Shown here: positions 1 through 8,277 of the stretch, piece after piece
How the letters are laid out: each line of letters begins with the position of its first letter
Position numbering within the stretch: position 1 is the stretch's first letter
Source of the DNA: Terana coerulea
Lineage: Eukaryota; Basidiomycota; Agaricomycetes; Polyporales; Phanerochaetaceae
Reading direction: 5' to 3'
NCBI GenBank assembly: GCA_024811115.1
Contig: JAKOGH010000263.1
Span: forward strand, 1-15,945
Length of the DNA stretch: 15,945 nucleotides
Notes under the pieces: model-generated
What the model saw: only the letters and a program-made list of their open reading frames with translations
Databases searched by the model: none
Told to the model about the DNA's origin: nothing
Position numbers and translations under genes: made by a program

Positions 1-2936
1 ACCACGCGCCGGGCTGTCCGGGATCTGGTGCAGGTTCCGGGGCAGCGTGTACGGCTGCACGACGTCGTCGGCCGTGCTCAGGAAGCCGCCCGCCTCCCGC
101 GGCGCACCAGGCTATCATAACGGTGAGCGACCACAACAGAACCTAGTGTAGAGAGCTCACGAACCTGTTCGGCTTCCGCGGGAGCACCGGCCCCTTGCGC
201 ACTGGGCCCTCTGTCCGCATACTGCTCCTGCAGCCGCTGCCGGATGCGGAGGCCCTGCACGAGCCGCTGCCACCGCCTGACCACGTCCTGCTGCTGTTTC
301 GTCCGCCGCTTCTTCTCTGCCTCTGCCTCTGCCGCCCAGAATGCCTGCGATCAAACCCGTGCCTCTGTTAGATTGCGCGGCTGGCCGACGCCGCACATCA
401 CGCACCTCGAGCAGCGCCGCCTCGTGCTCGGCCGCCACGACGACACCGGTGACGAGCGGAACGCGCGGCGCTTCTTGAACTCGAACCCTGTCTGACGTCG
501 GGGTGGGTCGGTACGAACGTTCCTAGCGCGGGACGGCAACGGGTCCACTCACCACGGCCTCCGCGAAATCGAAACCCAGCTGTCGCGCTATCTTGATGGC
601 TCCTTTATCTGGTCCGGGAAAGCGGTGTGAATGCCCTATTTGCATGGGGAGTTTGCGTAATACTTACGCGGCACGTAGGCGCCCCGCGGGGCAGCATCGA
701 GGGCACGTACAGATCGATGTTGCCAAAGTCGTTCTTGGGAACTTTGCCCTGCATGCGCAGCGTGAGCGACATGATCGCGATGGCAGACAGGCACCTACGT
801 CGACGACGGGTGACGGGATGTACAGCTCCGTCTGGCTTCCTGAGTACAGGCCCTGCATGACATCTCGCTCTGCAGAAGCCGGTCGCGTCGTCTTCGCCTG
901 CGACGGGGAGGCGGTCAAGGCGATCTGCCATCGCCATTTCTACAGCACGCCGCTTATTGACGGTCACCGCATTTTGCTTGACCCACTTCATCGGCTGACA
1001 GCCTTCGCGCACCTTGCGTCCTTGGCGCATCCAGTTCTCCGCAGTTTTCAGCGATAGCACTGACGATCGCGAATATACCGGCTCGCCACGGAATTTGCCC
1101 AGCTCGACGAGGGGATGGATCACCTCATCGCGCCGTAAATGTCTTTTCTAGCACGTATCTGCGATACGTGACGCTGTTAGCTACGCCCGGATAATCTACA
1201 TTGAACTGCCTTACAGAGGATGATTTTTGAACCCCGCCATCGTCATTGGCATCTGCTCCGTTAGCTGTTGAACGTGCAGCTCATCGTCCTCGAGGTCATC
1301 GCGATTCTGAACCGAATTAACATAGTGTCAGTACGCTCCTGCGAATCCTCTGTGAACGTACGCACCAGCCGGTATGGCCGCGTCACCATGCGCATCACTT
1401 GCTCCCACCAGTCCTTCTTGCCCTTGCCACCCTGCTGCATCTTCGCGACCTTCGCCCCGTACTCCTTTGCATATCGCGGCGTGATGTCCCGCGCATACCC
1501 GTCCTCCTCGAACGCGACGACGTACACCATCCGGTTCTCAACCCGCATCCCCACGGGAGAGTTGAAGTTGCTCGTCGGGTCGAACACCGTCCGCTTGTTC
1601 ACTAGCCCACGCATGGAGTCTATCGGCAGCCAGCGTGCGTCTGCGCGAGAGAACACCTCCGTCCAAAATACGGGAGCGCTCTTCGTTGGGTCAGGTGTCA
1701 GTTCGCCTGTGCGGTCGCCTCCGAGTGAGCTCACGCAACGCTGCCATGAAACGACACTGACGCACGCTTCTTTGCCTTTTTCACTGGCGCGGTGCCCAGC
1801 TTACGACCTCTGCTACCTCGCAAGGTTATCACAGGGGGAGCCCTCTGCTTCTCCTTCCCCTTCTCCGTCCCAGCAGGCGTGCTCAGCCTGCTGCCGTTGA
1901 ACTCGAGCCAGACCCGGGAAAGCTGCCCTTGCTACTCCCCGGGATAGCAACCTCTTCCATATCCATGCCGTCTTCGTCTTCCTCTGCAGCAGCCTTACCC
2001 TTGCCTTTGCCATCGGGTGCTTTCGGCTTCCTCGCGGCAGTCTTTGGCTGGCCCACCCGCGCCTGCCACGGGACGCTCTGCAAGCTGACTACCAGACGGG
2101 CGGGGATGCCGAGGGAGCGGCAGAGCGCCGTGAAGAGCTGTGCGCTCGTGTCCCGCGAGCCCTTGCGCATCAGCGCGTGCTTCATCAGGCTCTTCTCGCT
2201 CCGGATGAGCTCGCCCTCGTCTTCGTCCTCGTCATCTTCCACATCGCGGGCGCGGCCCTTGCCCTTCTTGTCCACCTGCGCCTTTGCGCTCTTCCGCTCG
2301 AGTTCGGCCTGGACGTGCTCGAAGGTCTGGCTGCGGATGTGCCCAGTCGGGACGATGGCAAAGTAGCCTATCCACCAGGTAACGAGCCGCGTGATAGCGG
2401 ACTCGAAGAGACGTCCACGCTTGACAGCTTCTGGAATACGGGACTTGTGGATCATGGCGAACGCGTTCTGCACGTTGATAGGGGTCAGAGACATGAGTCT
2501 CGCCTATTATCGTTGGTGTCAGGATTTTAAGGGTTTCGAAAAGTACACATAACGTACATGCAATAAAGGGTCGTTTATCCACTTATTTCGTTTTCGTGCA
2601 TTCCCAAGCAAAGCAATAGTATGTATCTTGTGGCAGTTCAACCGTGCGATACGCTGTGCATACAGCTCTGCCGCTCTCTTCCTAGCCAATTCGTTCATAA
2701 GCATACACAGCACCATTTGCGAGGTACGCACTTGGCTTCTTCATCCTTTTGGGCTTCGCTTGAAGGGTGATCTCAATGTTCGGCGCAGGTGCTGGCATCA
2801 ACGAACTAGACGCAACGCCGTCCGCTGGCAATATGGAAATGATGTTCTCCTGCGCATCGACAGGCACGGCGACCTCCTCCCAGTCGAAGTCATCCTCGCT
2901 CTCTCCGTCGATCACCGAGCTCGAGTCCGCTTGCAT
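1..2936 (-). CDS. rad4: RAD4/XPC-like nucleotide excision repair protein, partial at left edge, with frame disruptions
   Basis: This is a damage-recognition factor of global nucleotide excision repair; family members bind lesions with a Rad23 partner in the nucleus. My eleven-exon model (minus strand) is 2936-2728, 2681-2558, 2503-1735, 1678-1366, 1306-1215, 1158-799, 748-668, 608-553, 491-406, 344-165 and 111-1. All introns are GT...AG and 46-61 nt. In order one reads an acidic N-terminus (DDFDWEEVAVPV), the transglutaminase-like core (NCHKIHTIALLGNARKRN, PVFWTEVFSRADARWLPID), then the beta-hairpin domains (RSSVLSLKTAENWMRQGR, GKVPKNDFGNIDLYVPSML, TGFEFKKRRAF) and a basic tail. Exon phases agree only if five single-base indels are assumed, near 1902-1915, 1144-1147, 915-940, 678-682 and 458. 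The start is uncertain: 2936 is the first in-frame ATG, but the frame is open further upstream. No stop is reached, so the C-terminus lies outside the window. The family call is certain; whether the gene works is not. Confidence 0.9.
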
Positions 2937-3100
2937 CTTCGCTGTCGCCAGACGCTCCCAGTGACTGAGTGCACGCTTCGTAGGCGGAACAGCAGAACGA
3001 GAGAGGTGTAGCGGGAGGCCTCACGTTGTCTGGATCGCGGACGGTGGTGGTGAGGGGGAGAGGAGAAGGCGCGGGATAGAGTCGCGGATCCGAATGAGTT

Positions 3101-3222
3101 CAACGCGTCCGTTGGAGTCAAACTCGCGAGGACGCGCTGCCGGTCGCGCTCATTTGCTGACAAAACAGTGGTCACGTGGTATGCAGCAATGATGTCACCG
3201 TGCCGCTCAACGTTCGCTCGCG
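3101..3222 (+). repeat. Dispersed direct repeat, copy A
   Basis: This segment aligns in the same orientation with 7354-7478. Shared blocks include CAACGCGTCCGTT, GGTCGCGCTCAT, TGCTGACAAA, GTCACGTGG, CAATGATGTCACC and TGCCGCTC. By eye most positions match; copy B has about ten extra bases near its start. There is no open frame common to both copies and no terminal inverted repeat that I can see. It may be the remains of a mobile element or a conserved promoter module. It sits 165-286 bp upstream of the chosen RAD4 start. Confidence 0.75.
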
Positions 3223-3285
3223 CTTCACTTCACTTCACGAGTTACTGAACAGGCCCTTACTGTAGCCTGAGCGGCCACAAAGGTT

Positions 3286-3294
3286 GCAGAATTC
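3286..3294. repeat. Left target-site duplication GCAGAATTC
   Basis: The 9 bp GCAGAATTC is repeated exactly and in direct orientation at 4033-4041, immediately outside the matching ends TAGTCTCG...CGAGACTA. Such a duplication marks transposon insertion. A 9 bp length fits Mutator-like elements; an 8 bp hAT-type duplication plus one chance match is also possible. Confidence 0.7.
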
Positions 3295-4032
3295 TAGTCT
3301 CGGTTCCAGACCCTTTGCCCGCGTTACTGATGTTTGTTATCGGATAACAACTGCTTGGTGCAGGACGCGGGCAAAGGGTCTGGTGAGTTTGAATCATCGG
3401 GGTGTAGATGAAACTCACGTGAGCGCCTTCGCTTTGTATTGCGGTAAGCAAGGAGTTTGTTATGCTCGGTTCGTCTCTGTGCATCTCGCTCTACGCCCAC
3501 CACACCACACTAAATATACCTAAAAACCCCTCAAATGTGATGGCCTGGATGCATTGCGTTACTCTGATATTTATACAATATCAGTTTCTCGCTGCTGGAT
3601 GTGCTTGAGAGCATTTGATGGCCACCAGAGGCCCACTTTCAGGTGCCTAGGAGTCCGCACTGGAATAAACATCGTATGTCTTATCTCACACATGATTAGC
3701 ATGTTTTCATGAATATACAAGGTATCAAACGAATTTTTTGTCAGAGATTGCGCTGCAGTACGGTACCGACCTTAGGAACCTAGCACCTGTATAGGCGCCA
3801 GGTAAGCGCAGCCTTGTTACCCCGTTGAAGCAACGTTGAAGTCCATATACGAACTTTGCTTACTACGGCTCACGTGACTTTCATCTACACCCGGATGATC
3901 CAAAGTCACCAGACTCTAAAGAGGTTGCTCTGCAGCGCGTCTTTCAAACTCCGCTTACTACATTACAAACGGTAACAAGGCGCGAAGCGCGCTGGCTGCG
4001 AGCAACCTCTTTACGAGTCGGGAACGAGACTA
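3295..4032. mobile_element. Non-autonomous foldback DNA transposon, 738 bp, with subterminal hairpins
   Basis: The ends are inverted copies (TAGTCTCG at 3295; CGAGACTA ending at 4032) flanked by a 9 bp direct duplication. Each end carries its own hairpin: a perfect 17 bp stem at 3307-3323/3366-3382 on the left, and a near-perfect 19-20 bp stem at 3912-3930/4000-4019 on the right. Inside the hairpins, 3383-3423 and 3869-3909 are inverted copies matching at 37 of 41 positions, and weaker similarity continues to GTAAGCAA. The arms are therefore about 130-165 bp. No transposase or other convincing frame lies between them, so the element needs enzymes supplied from elsewhere. The long arms and 9 bp duplication suggest a Mutator-like origin; hAT cannot be excluded. 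Confidence 0.82.
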
Positions 4033-4041
4033 GCAGAATTC
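4033..4041. repeat. Right target-site duplication GCAGAATTC
   Basis: Exact direct copy of 3286-3294, immediately right of the transposon end. Confidence 0.7.
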
Positions 4042-4050
4042 AAGCTTCGA

Positions 4051-4137
4051 GCCAAGTAAGTCTGTAACACAGTGGCTTTTGCTTACATAAATGTCTAGAC
4101 TGAGTAAATGTCCTGGATGGCTCAGACTTACTTAGCC
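4051..4137. repeat. Small palindromic unit in the F-box 1 promoter
   Basis: GCCAAGTAAGTCTG at 4051-4064 is matched in inverted orientation by CAGACTTACTTAGCC at 4123-4137, with a perfect 11 bp core. The loop is about 58 bp and has no obvious coding content. It begins 10 bp right of the transposon's target duplication and ends 39 bp before the F-box start, so it lies in the promoter or 5' untranslated region. It could be a tiny inverted-repeat element or a regulatory hairpin. Confidence 0.55.
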
Positions 4138-4176
4138 TCTGTAGCTCTCTACACTTTGGACACGGCGACTCTGAGC

Positions 4177-5625
4177 ATGGCACCAGAACTAGTTAGTACA
4201 GTCCCAGAACTCGTCGATGCGATCCTCGAGGGTATCCATAGCCCATATTGACGAGGACGGGGTGTCCTTCAGCCGCCCAGACAAGAAGAATTTTGCCTCA
4301 TGTACGCTAGTATGCAAAGCCTGGAGGCCAGTGGCACAAGACCACCTCTTCCGCGACATCACATATTCCTTCCGCCGTCCGCCAGAAAGCGGCAACACCG
4401 TCGGCTGGGACTTCATACCCGGCTCGCACAGCGACGATGGCCGGTGGGGCTACAACTACGGAGAACGTTACCTGACACCGTACAAGACCCTTGCGATGCT
4501 CGTCGACTTTCTCGAGCGCTCAGGCGTGGGCCGCTCAGTCCGCGGCTTGAAGTTGAGCTGCTGTGCAGTCGACTGGGAGTATGGGCAGGGGCATCCGAGG
4601 CTTCACACCAAGGACCGCATCGACCCTAACGTCCTGGACGCTCTCCTGACGCAGCTTCCTCAACTACGCGTACTCAGGACGTCGGATGTCATCCCTGCGT
4701 ATGCACTCCCTCAGGACCAGCTCATATCCCGACCGAAGTTGGAGTTGGACATGAGCTGTGCACAGCAAGCGCGCCGAGAAGTTCAGGTACTCGTCGGCTG
4801 CTTCGCGCAGCTGGGCATCCTTCGTATAAACCACAATGGCTTCATCCAACGACTCATCGAATGGGAGCCGGCGCCGGACCTCTCTACGCTATCGAGCCTG
4901 GAATTGAAAGCGCTGCACCTTCAACCTACAACGGATATGCCCAAGTTTTATGAAGATCTGGCCAAGTCTCCCTCTCTTCTCACTCTGGAATCACTCACAC
5001 TCGAGTTCCACCCGCATGGACACAACGGCACGGCTGGAGGTGTGCTCTGGACCTTCATCCGCGCAGTGGGACCCTGTCTCAAGAAGCTTCGCCTTTACCG
5101 CCTTCACAACTGGATTCCCGGTAGGTCGTCGCAAAATACACTGTCCAAGCACGAGCTTCGCTGACGCGGAGGCTGCTCCCAGCCACGCTCGATTTGTCGC
5201 CTTGTGCCTCCGTCACGGACCTGACTATCGGCTTCTTCATGCTCGGAAATTCGCCCGGACACCAGAGACAGGCACTAGAAATGGTCGCTGGGCCTGTGGC
5301 AGGGTTGAACAAATCACGCGCGCCCCTTATGAAAGTCCTTTTCGAGGTTACTATGACCAAGGTGATGTCGCTCGAATACCAGTTGGATAATAAAGGTCCA
5401 TCAGAGTCATCGCTGCAGAGCGAGCTGTTGACCCTTCTAGATCGCTGTCCTATTTCTTTGATAGACGTCGTTGTAGCCCCGGAAGCGTTGGTCTCCAGTG
5501 CCAGCGTAGCGAACACCGAAGCTCATGATGTAGACTCTATCATGGAGATTCGACTTGTACAGCGGTGGTTCCCTATTATCCACGAGAGGAAGCAGCTGGC
5601 TGTTAGCTGGCGACGCCATACATAG
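4177..5625 (+). CDS. F-box protein with leucine-rich C-terminal region (paralogue 1)
   Basis: F-box proteins link SCF ubiquitin ligases to their substrates. The start is the ATG at 4177, because the protein then opens like its paralogue at 9792 (PELVDAILEG against PELIDAILEG). The F-box continues with ASCTLVCKAWRPVAQDHLFR and ITYSFRRPPE; the rest is a leucine-rich stretch (LLTQLPQLRVLRT, LSTLSSLELKALHL). The two exons are 4177-5120 and 5183-5625, with a 62 nt GTAGGT...CCCAG intron at the same place and phase as in the paralogue. The frame breaks at 4242-4244: read as written it stops at TGA 4249-4251, and removing one C from the CCC run restores it and gives about 461 residues. This could be an assembly error or a young pseudogene. 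The substrate is unknown. Confidence 0.8.
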
Positions 5626-6145
5626 CCCGAACAGTAGCACCAACAATGGAATTTAGGACTTCACTACTTTCATAGCGTCAAATGAATTACTGTGCACCAT
5701 GGCACGCTAATGAAAACGGTGCAGTACTAGTGGTACACGTTTAATGCCAATCTTTGTCTCCTCTACGCCTCTCAGGCTGGAGACTCGGAGCGGTTGCTTT
5801 ACTGCACTTAATCTCGGTTTATATCTGTAGTGAATGGCAAAACACCAAACATACTTCTTGCCTCTCCGTCTGCTAAATGCTTTCTCGTCGGTTACCCACG
5901 ACTTTTAAGTAGGGGTCACGTGAGGAGGTCAGACCACCGAACGCTAGCGTATGGCAGAGCCACAAAGAGCCTCACAGTCAACGCTCGTCAATCAATGCAA
6001 TCCACATAATCATGTCATAGTCATAATTTCGTGATAGTAGTTCTCGTGTACATTGTCTGGGTTTTCTCGTCAAACAAGCGCGCGCTCACATCCACTACTC
6101 CACTATCGCTACAATGGAGGGCAGGCTCAGAGCCATCTCTGAAGC
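5626..6145. other. Intergenic spacer between convergent genes, nothing recognised
   Basis: About 520 bp between the 3' ends of F-box gene 1 and the hydrophobin gene. It must hold both 3' untranslated regions. I see no open frame of interest, no clear inverted repeat and no RNA gene. Confidence 0.6.
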
Positions 6146-6587
6146 TTAGAGCGTGATCGGCAGGCAGCCGATGCTCAGCAAGCCGCCCTGACGTGCACTT
6201 GAGTACGAGGACGAGTTGTTAGCGGTAAAGCACTTACGACGGCGTTGTTCTCGCAGCAGACGGGAGAGGCGTCACATGCGCTGCCGCTACCGACGCCGAC
6301 GACGCTGATGGGGGAGCACCCGAGGCCAAGGAGGCCCGTGACGGGGCCGAGGACGACGCCGAGAAGCCCGAGGAGGGCGTCGCCTTGGGCCGACTGGCTC
6401 TGCAGTCCGTCCGTCAGCAACACGAAACGCAGCATGCATCGGCGAGCAGCATGGGACTCACGTCGACGGTGGAGTTGCAGCATTGGATGCTGCCCGTGCT
6501 GCACTGGCCAGCAGACTGGCGCACCTCGAGGGGTGTGGCGACCGCAAGAAGGGGGAGGGCAAGCAGGGTGGCGACGGCGAACTTCAT
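6146..6587 (-). CDS. Class I hydrophobin
   Basis: Hydrophobins are small secreted proteins that self-assemble at air-water and wall surfaces, coating aerial hyphae and spores. The three exons on the minus strand are 6587-6462, 6399-6238 and 6187-6146. The introns begin GTGAGT and GTAAGT and end CTGCAG and CGTCAG. The 109-residue product starts with a signal peptide ([17 protein letters not shown]). It has exactly eight cysteines in the family order: one, a CC pair (IQCC), one (LGC), one (SAC), a CC pair (PVCC) and a last one (IGC). The C-terminus is CLPITL. Both length and cysteine spacing suit class I. The frame is fully intact, unlike most neighbours. A TATA box lies about 75 bp upstream. 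Confidence 0.95.
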
Positions 6588-6662
6588 ACTGGAGCAGGTG
6601 CTTTGAGGCGGTGTAGAACAGCGGGAGTTGTTCGACTGAAGATGAGGGACGGTCAGACAGCC

Positions 6663-6670
6663 TTTATATA
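6663..6670 (-). promoter_or_regulatory. TATA box of the hydrophobin gene
   Basis: On the minus strand this reads TATATAAA, followed by GG, about 75 bp upstream of the hydrophobin ATG. Spacing and sequence fit a strong core promoter, as expected for an abundantly expressed hydrophobin. Confidence 0.7.
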
Positions 6671-7205
6671 CCATTTCGTCGTCCCCATCCTGCTCACCTT
6701 CCCGAAACGGCACTTCCCACAGGCTGTCGTTGAAATGCTTCCTCCGCAGTGCCCCGCGGGCACCAGCCAATACACTGCCGGCGCGTTTTATGACGAAGGT
6801 CAATTTCGGTGTACTACCCGTTCATATAACTGGTTTCGCTGCCGCGAATAGGCAGCTGACTTGGTATCTCCGCATGTCAAGATTCAGCATGTCGTGCAGC
6901 TGGAAGTGTAGGTTCGCCATCTTGAGCGTCGAGTTTCGTGTGCGAGGCTGCCGCGTGCGTGATAGAGTGGAGTTTTTTAGATTCAACTCTCCACAAAATA
7001 TCGAATAGGCTGGGATGCTGTTGAGCTTTTGCGCGCCCTCGAGGCTCTCTGGCCGAATTACGAGAGGTTTCCTGACATGCTGTTACCTCCGACCAGCCGA
7101 GTATTTGCAGCTCCATGGAGCCCGCTCCTTCAAAACCGCACGTGAGACAGACAAGTTTCCAATTTGAAGATGGTATCCCTACTTACCGTTGCCACAACGT
7201 CGTGC

Positions 7206-7227
7206 GTAACGCGTTGGTAACGCGTTG
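7206..7227 (+). repeat. Tandem repeat GTAACGCGTTG x2
   Basis: Two perfect adjacent copies of GTAACGCGTTG (7206-7216 and 7217-7227). Each contains ACGCGT, the core bound by MBF-type cell-cycle factors in ascomycete yeasts. Whether it is used here is unknown. Confidence 0.5.
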
Positions 7228-7353
7228 AAGAGGGTCCGAGCGCGTTTGTAAATTGGATATATACCTGCAATCGGGGTGAGCGACACGAGCCGCTAACAAA
7301 GAGGAAAACAAGACGGCGTTCTCACATCTTTCTATATAGTGATCTTTGACCGT

Positions 7354-7478
7354 CAACGCGTCCGTTAGAGTCAAACTTATAAGTTATGAGGACACGCTGT
7401 CGGTCGCGCTCATCTGCTGACAAAGCAGTAGTCACGTGGAATGTAACAATGATGTCACCTTGCCGCTCGGCGCTCGCT
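7354..7478 (+). repeat. Dispersed direct repeat, copy B
   Basis: Second copy of the segment at 3101-3222, same orientation, about 4.25 kb away. It keeps the ACGCGT, TGCTGACAAA, TCACGTGG and TGATGTCACC blocks but has extra bases around 7375-7385. It is not next to any gene start. Confidence 0.75.
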
Positions 7479-7671
7479 GCTCAATCAGAAGAAACTGACT
7501 ACCATTGCAATTTGCCAGAGCTTGTTCGCTGTGGACCGTGGTCCAATACTTACTGACTGGTACTGCGGCACCCAGTTTCCCTGCTATCACTTCGAATTCG
7601 ACACGTTGAACTTCATCAACAGCTCTATCGTTTTTATCACCTTGCTTGCAAGGTAACTGTGAAAACCTTTA

Positions 7672-8277
7672 CAGCACCTTTTGAAATTATACGGAATCGC
7701 GCTCGAGCTCTCGCGGCGGGCGCTTTCCCCGGGCGTTGCCGTGCTCTGATGTAGCCACCATATGTGGCAATGGCATCACCGGCATCCCTTCATAGCCTGA
7801 GCCGGCAGCCCTTTGAATCTTGGTCAACCACCGTGAACCTCAGTTACATTACTCACATTTGCTTGAAAATGTATCTGTTGGGCCTCGGAAGTCTGTGTCT
7901 TATATTCTTAGCATTAGTGTGATCACATTAGCCATGAAAACACACATCTCGCACAGTTTCTCGCACAGTTAGTAGCTGACTGCGCGAGGTTGGCGCTGGT
8001 TGGGGTGAGGCTGTAGGGCTAAAAGACCTTGGTACTCAAACTCTGCAGCACTTTTGTTAATGCAAGCCATGTCCATTATCCCATTATGTCAATCAAAAGT
8101 AGCTGGGTGTATTTCTTGGTGTGTACGGTCACTGACAAGCCGGAATGAGCAATGGGCCTAGCCTTGCCTATGATCGCAGTGCTATATATGGTGCGTACAT
8201 CAAATCCCGGCAACACCCGGATAAAGCGCCCGCCGCGAGAGCTCGAGCGCGATTCCGTATAATTTCAAAAGGTGCTG
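7672..8277. mobile_element. Tc1/mariner-like non-autonomous inverted-repeat element, 606 bp
   Basis: The left end 7672-7726 and right end 8223-8277 are a perfect 55 bp inverted repeat starting CAGCACCTTTTGAAATTA. Similarity runs on for about 15 more bases (12 of 15). TA dinucleotides sit just outside both ends (7670-7671 and 8278-8279), as expected for Tc1/mariner-type insertion. The interior of roughly 460 bp has no transposase frame; it holds a perfect tandem pair of TCTCGCACAGTT (7947-7970). Perfect arms imply a recent insertion, so active or recently active copies probably exist elsewhere in this genome. The superfamily call rests only on the TA duplication and end structure. Confidence 0.88.
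7947..7970 (+). repeat. Tandem 12 bp repeat inside the inverted-repeat element
   Basis: TCTCGCACAGTT occurs twice, back to back and without mismatch, in the interior of the 606 bp element. Confidence 0.6.

Larger units (their letters stand above)
2937..3294. other. Non-coding stretch upstream of RAD4, including dispersed repeat copy A
   Basis: No gene is supported here. An open frame at 2912-3175 (minus) could be imagined as an upstream RAD4 exon with a GTGAGG donor near 3023, but no acceptor brings it into the RAD4 frame, and half of it lies inside a dispersed repeat. The stretch ends at the target duplication of the transposon that starts at 3295. The RAD4 promoter probably lies here, but I see no clear TATA box. 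Confidence 0.5.
6671..7671. other. Intergenic region upstream of the hydrophobin
   Basis: The hydrophobin upstream region, about 1 kb with no supported gene; short frames here have no recognisable domain. It contains a tandem 11 bp repeat (7206-7227) and dispersed repeat copy B (7354-7478). It ends at the TA duplication of the inverted-repeat element at 7672. Confidence 0.6.

Noticed and set aside
593..1057. 154-codon plus-strand open frame
   Set aside because: It is antisense to RAD4 exons carrying strong motifs and has no domain of its own.
1883..1960. A very short intron (20-29 nt GT...AG) to explain the RAD4 frame change in exon 3
   Set aside because: All other introns in the window are 46-62 nt; only a 20 nt candidate gives the right phase, so a single-base indel is simpler.
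2912..3175. Minus-strand open frame as an upstream first exon of RAD4
   Set aside because: The GTGAGG donor near 3023 has no acceptor that matches the RAD4 phase, and half of the frame lies in a dispersed repeat whose other copy is not open.
4230..4275. A 47 nt GTATCC...TTCAG intron to repair F-box 1
   Set aside because: The phases do not join, and it would remove residues whose counterparts (DED) are exonic in paralogue 2.
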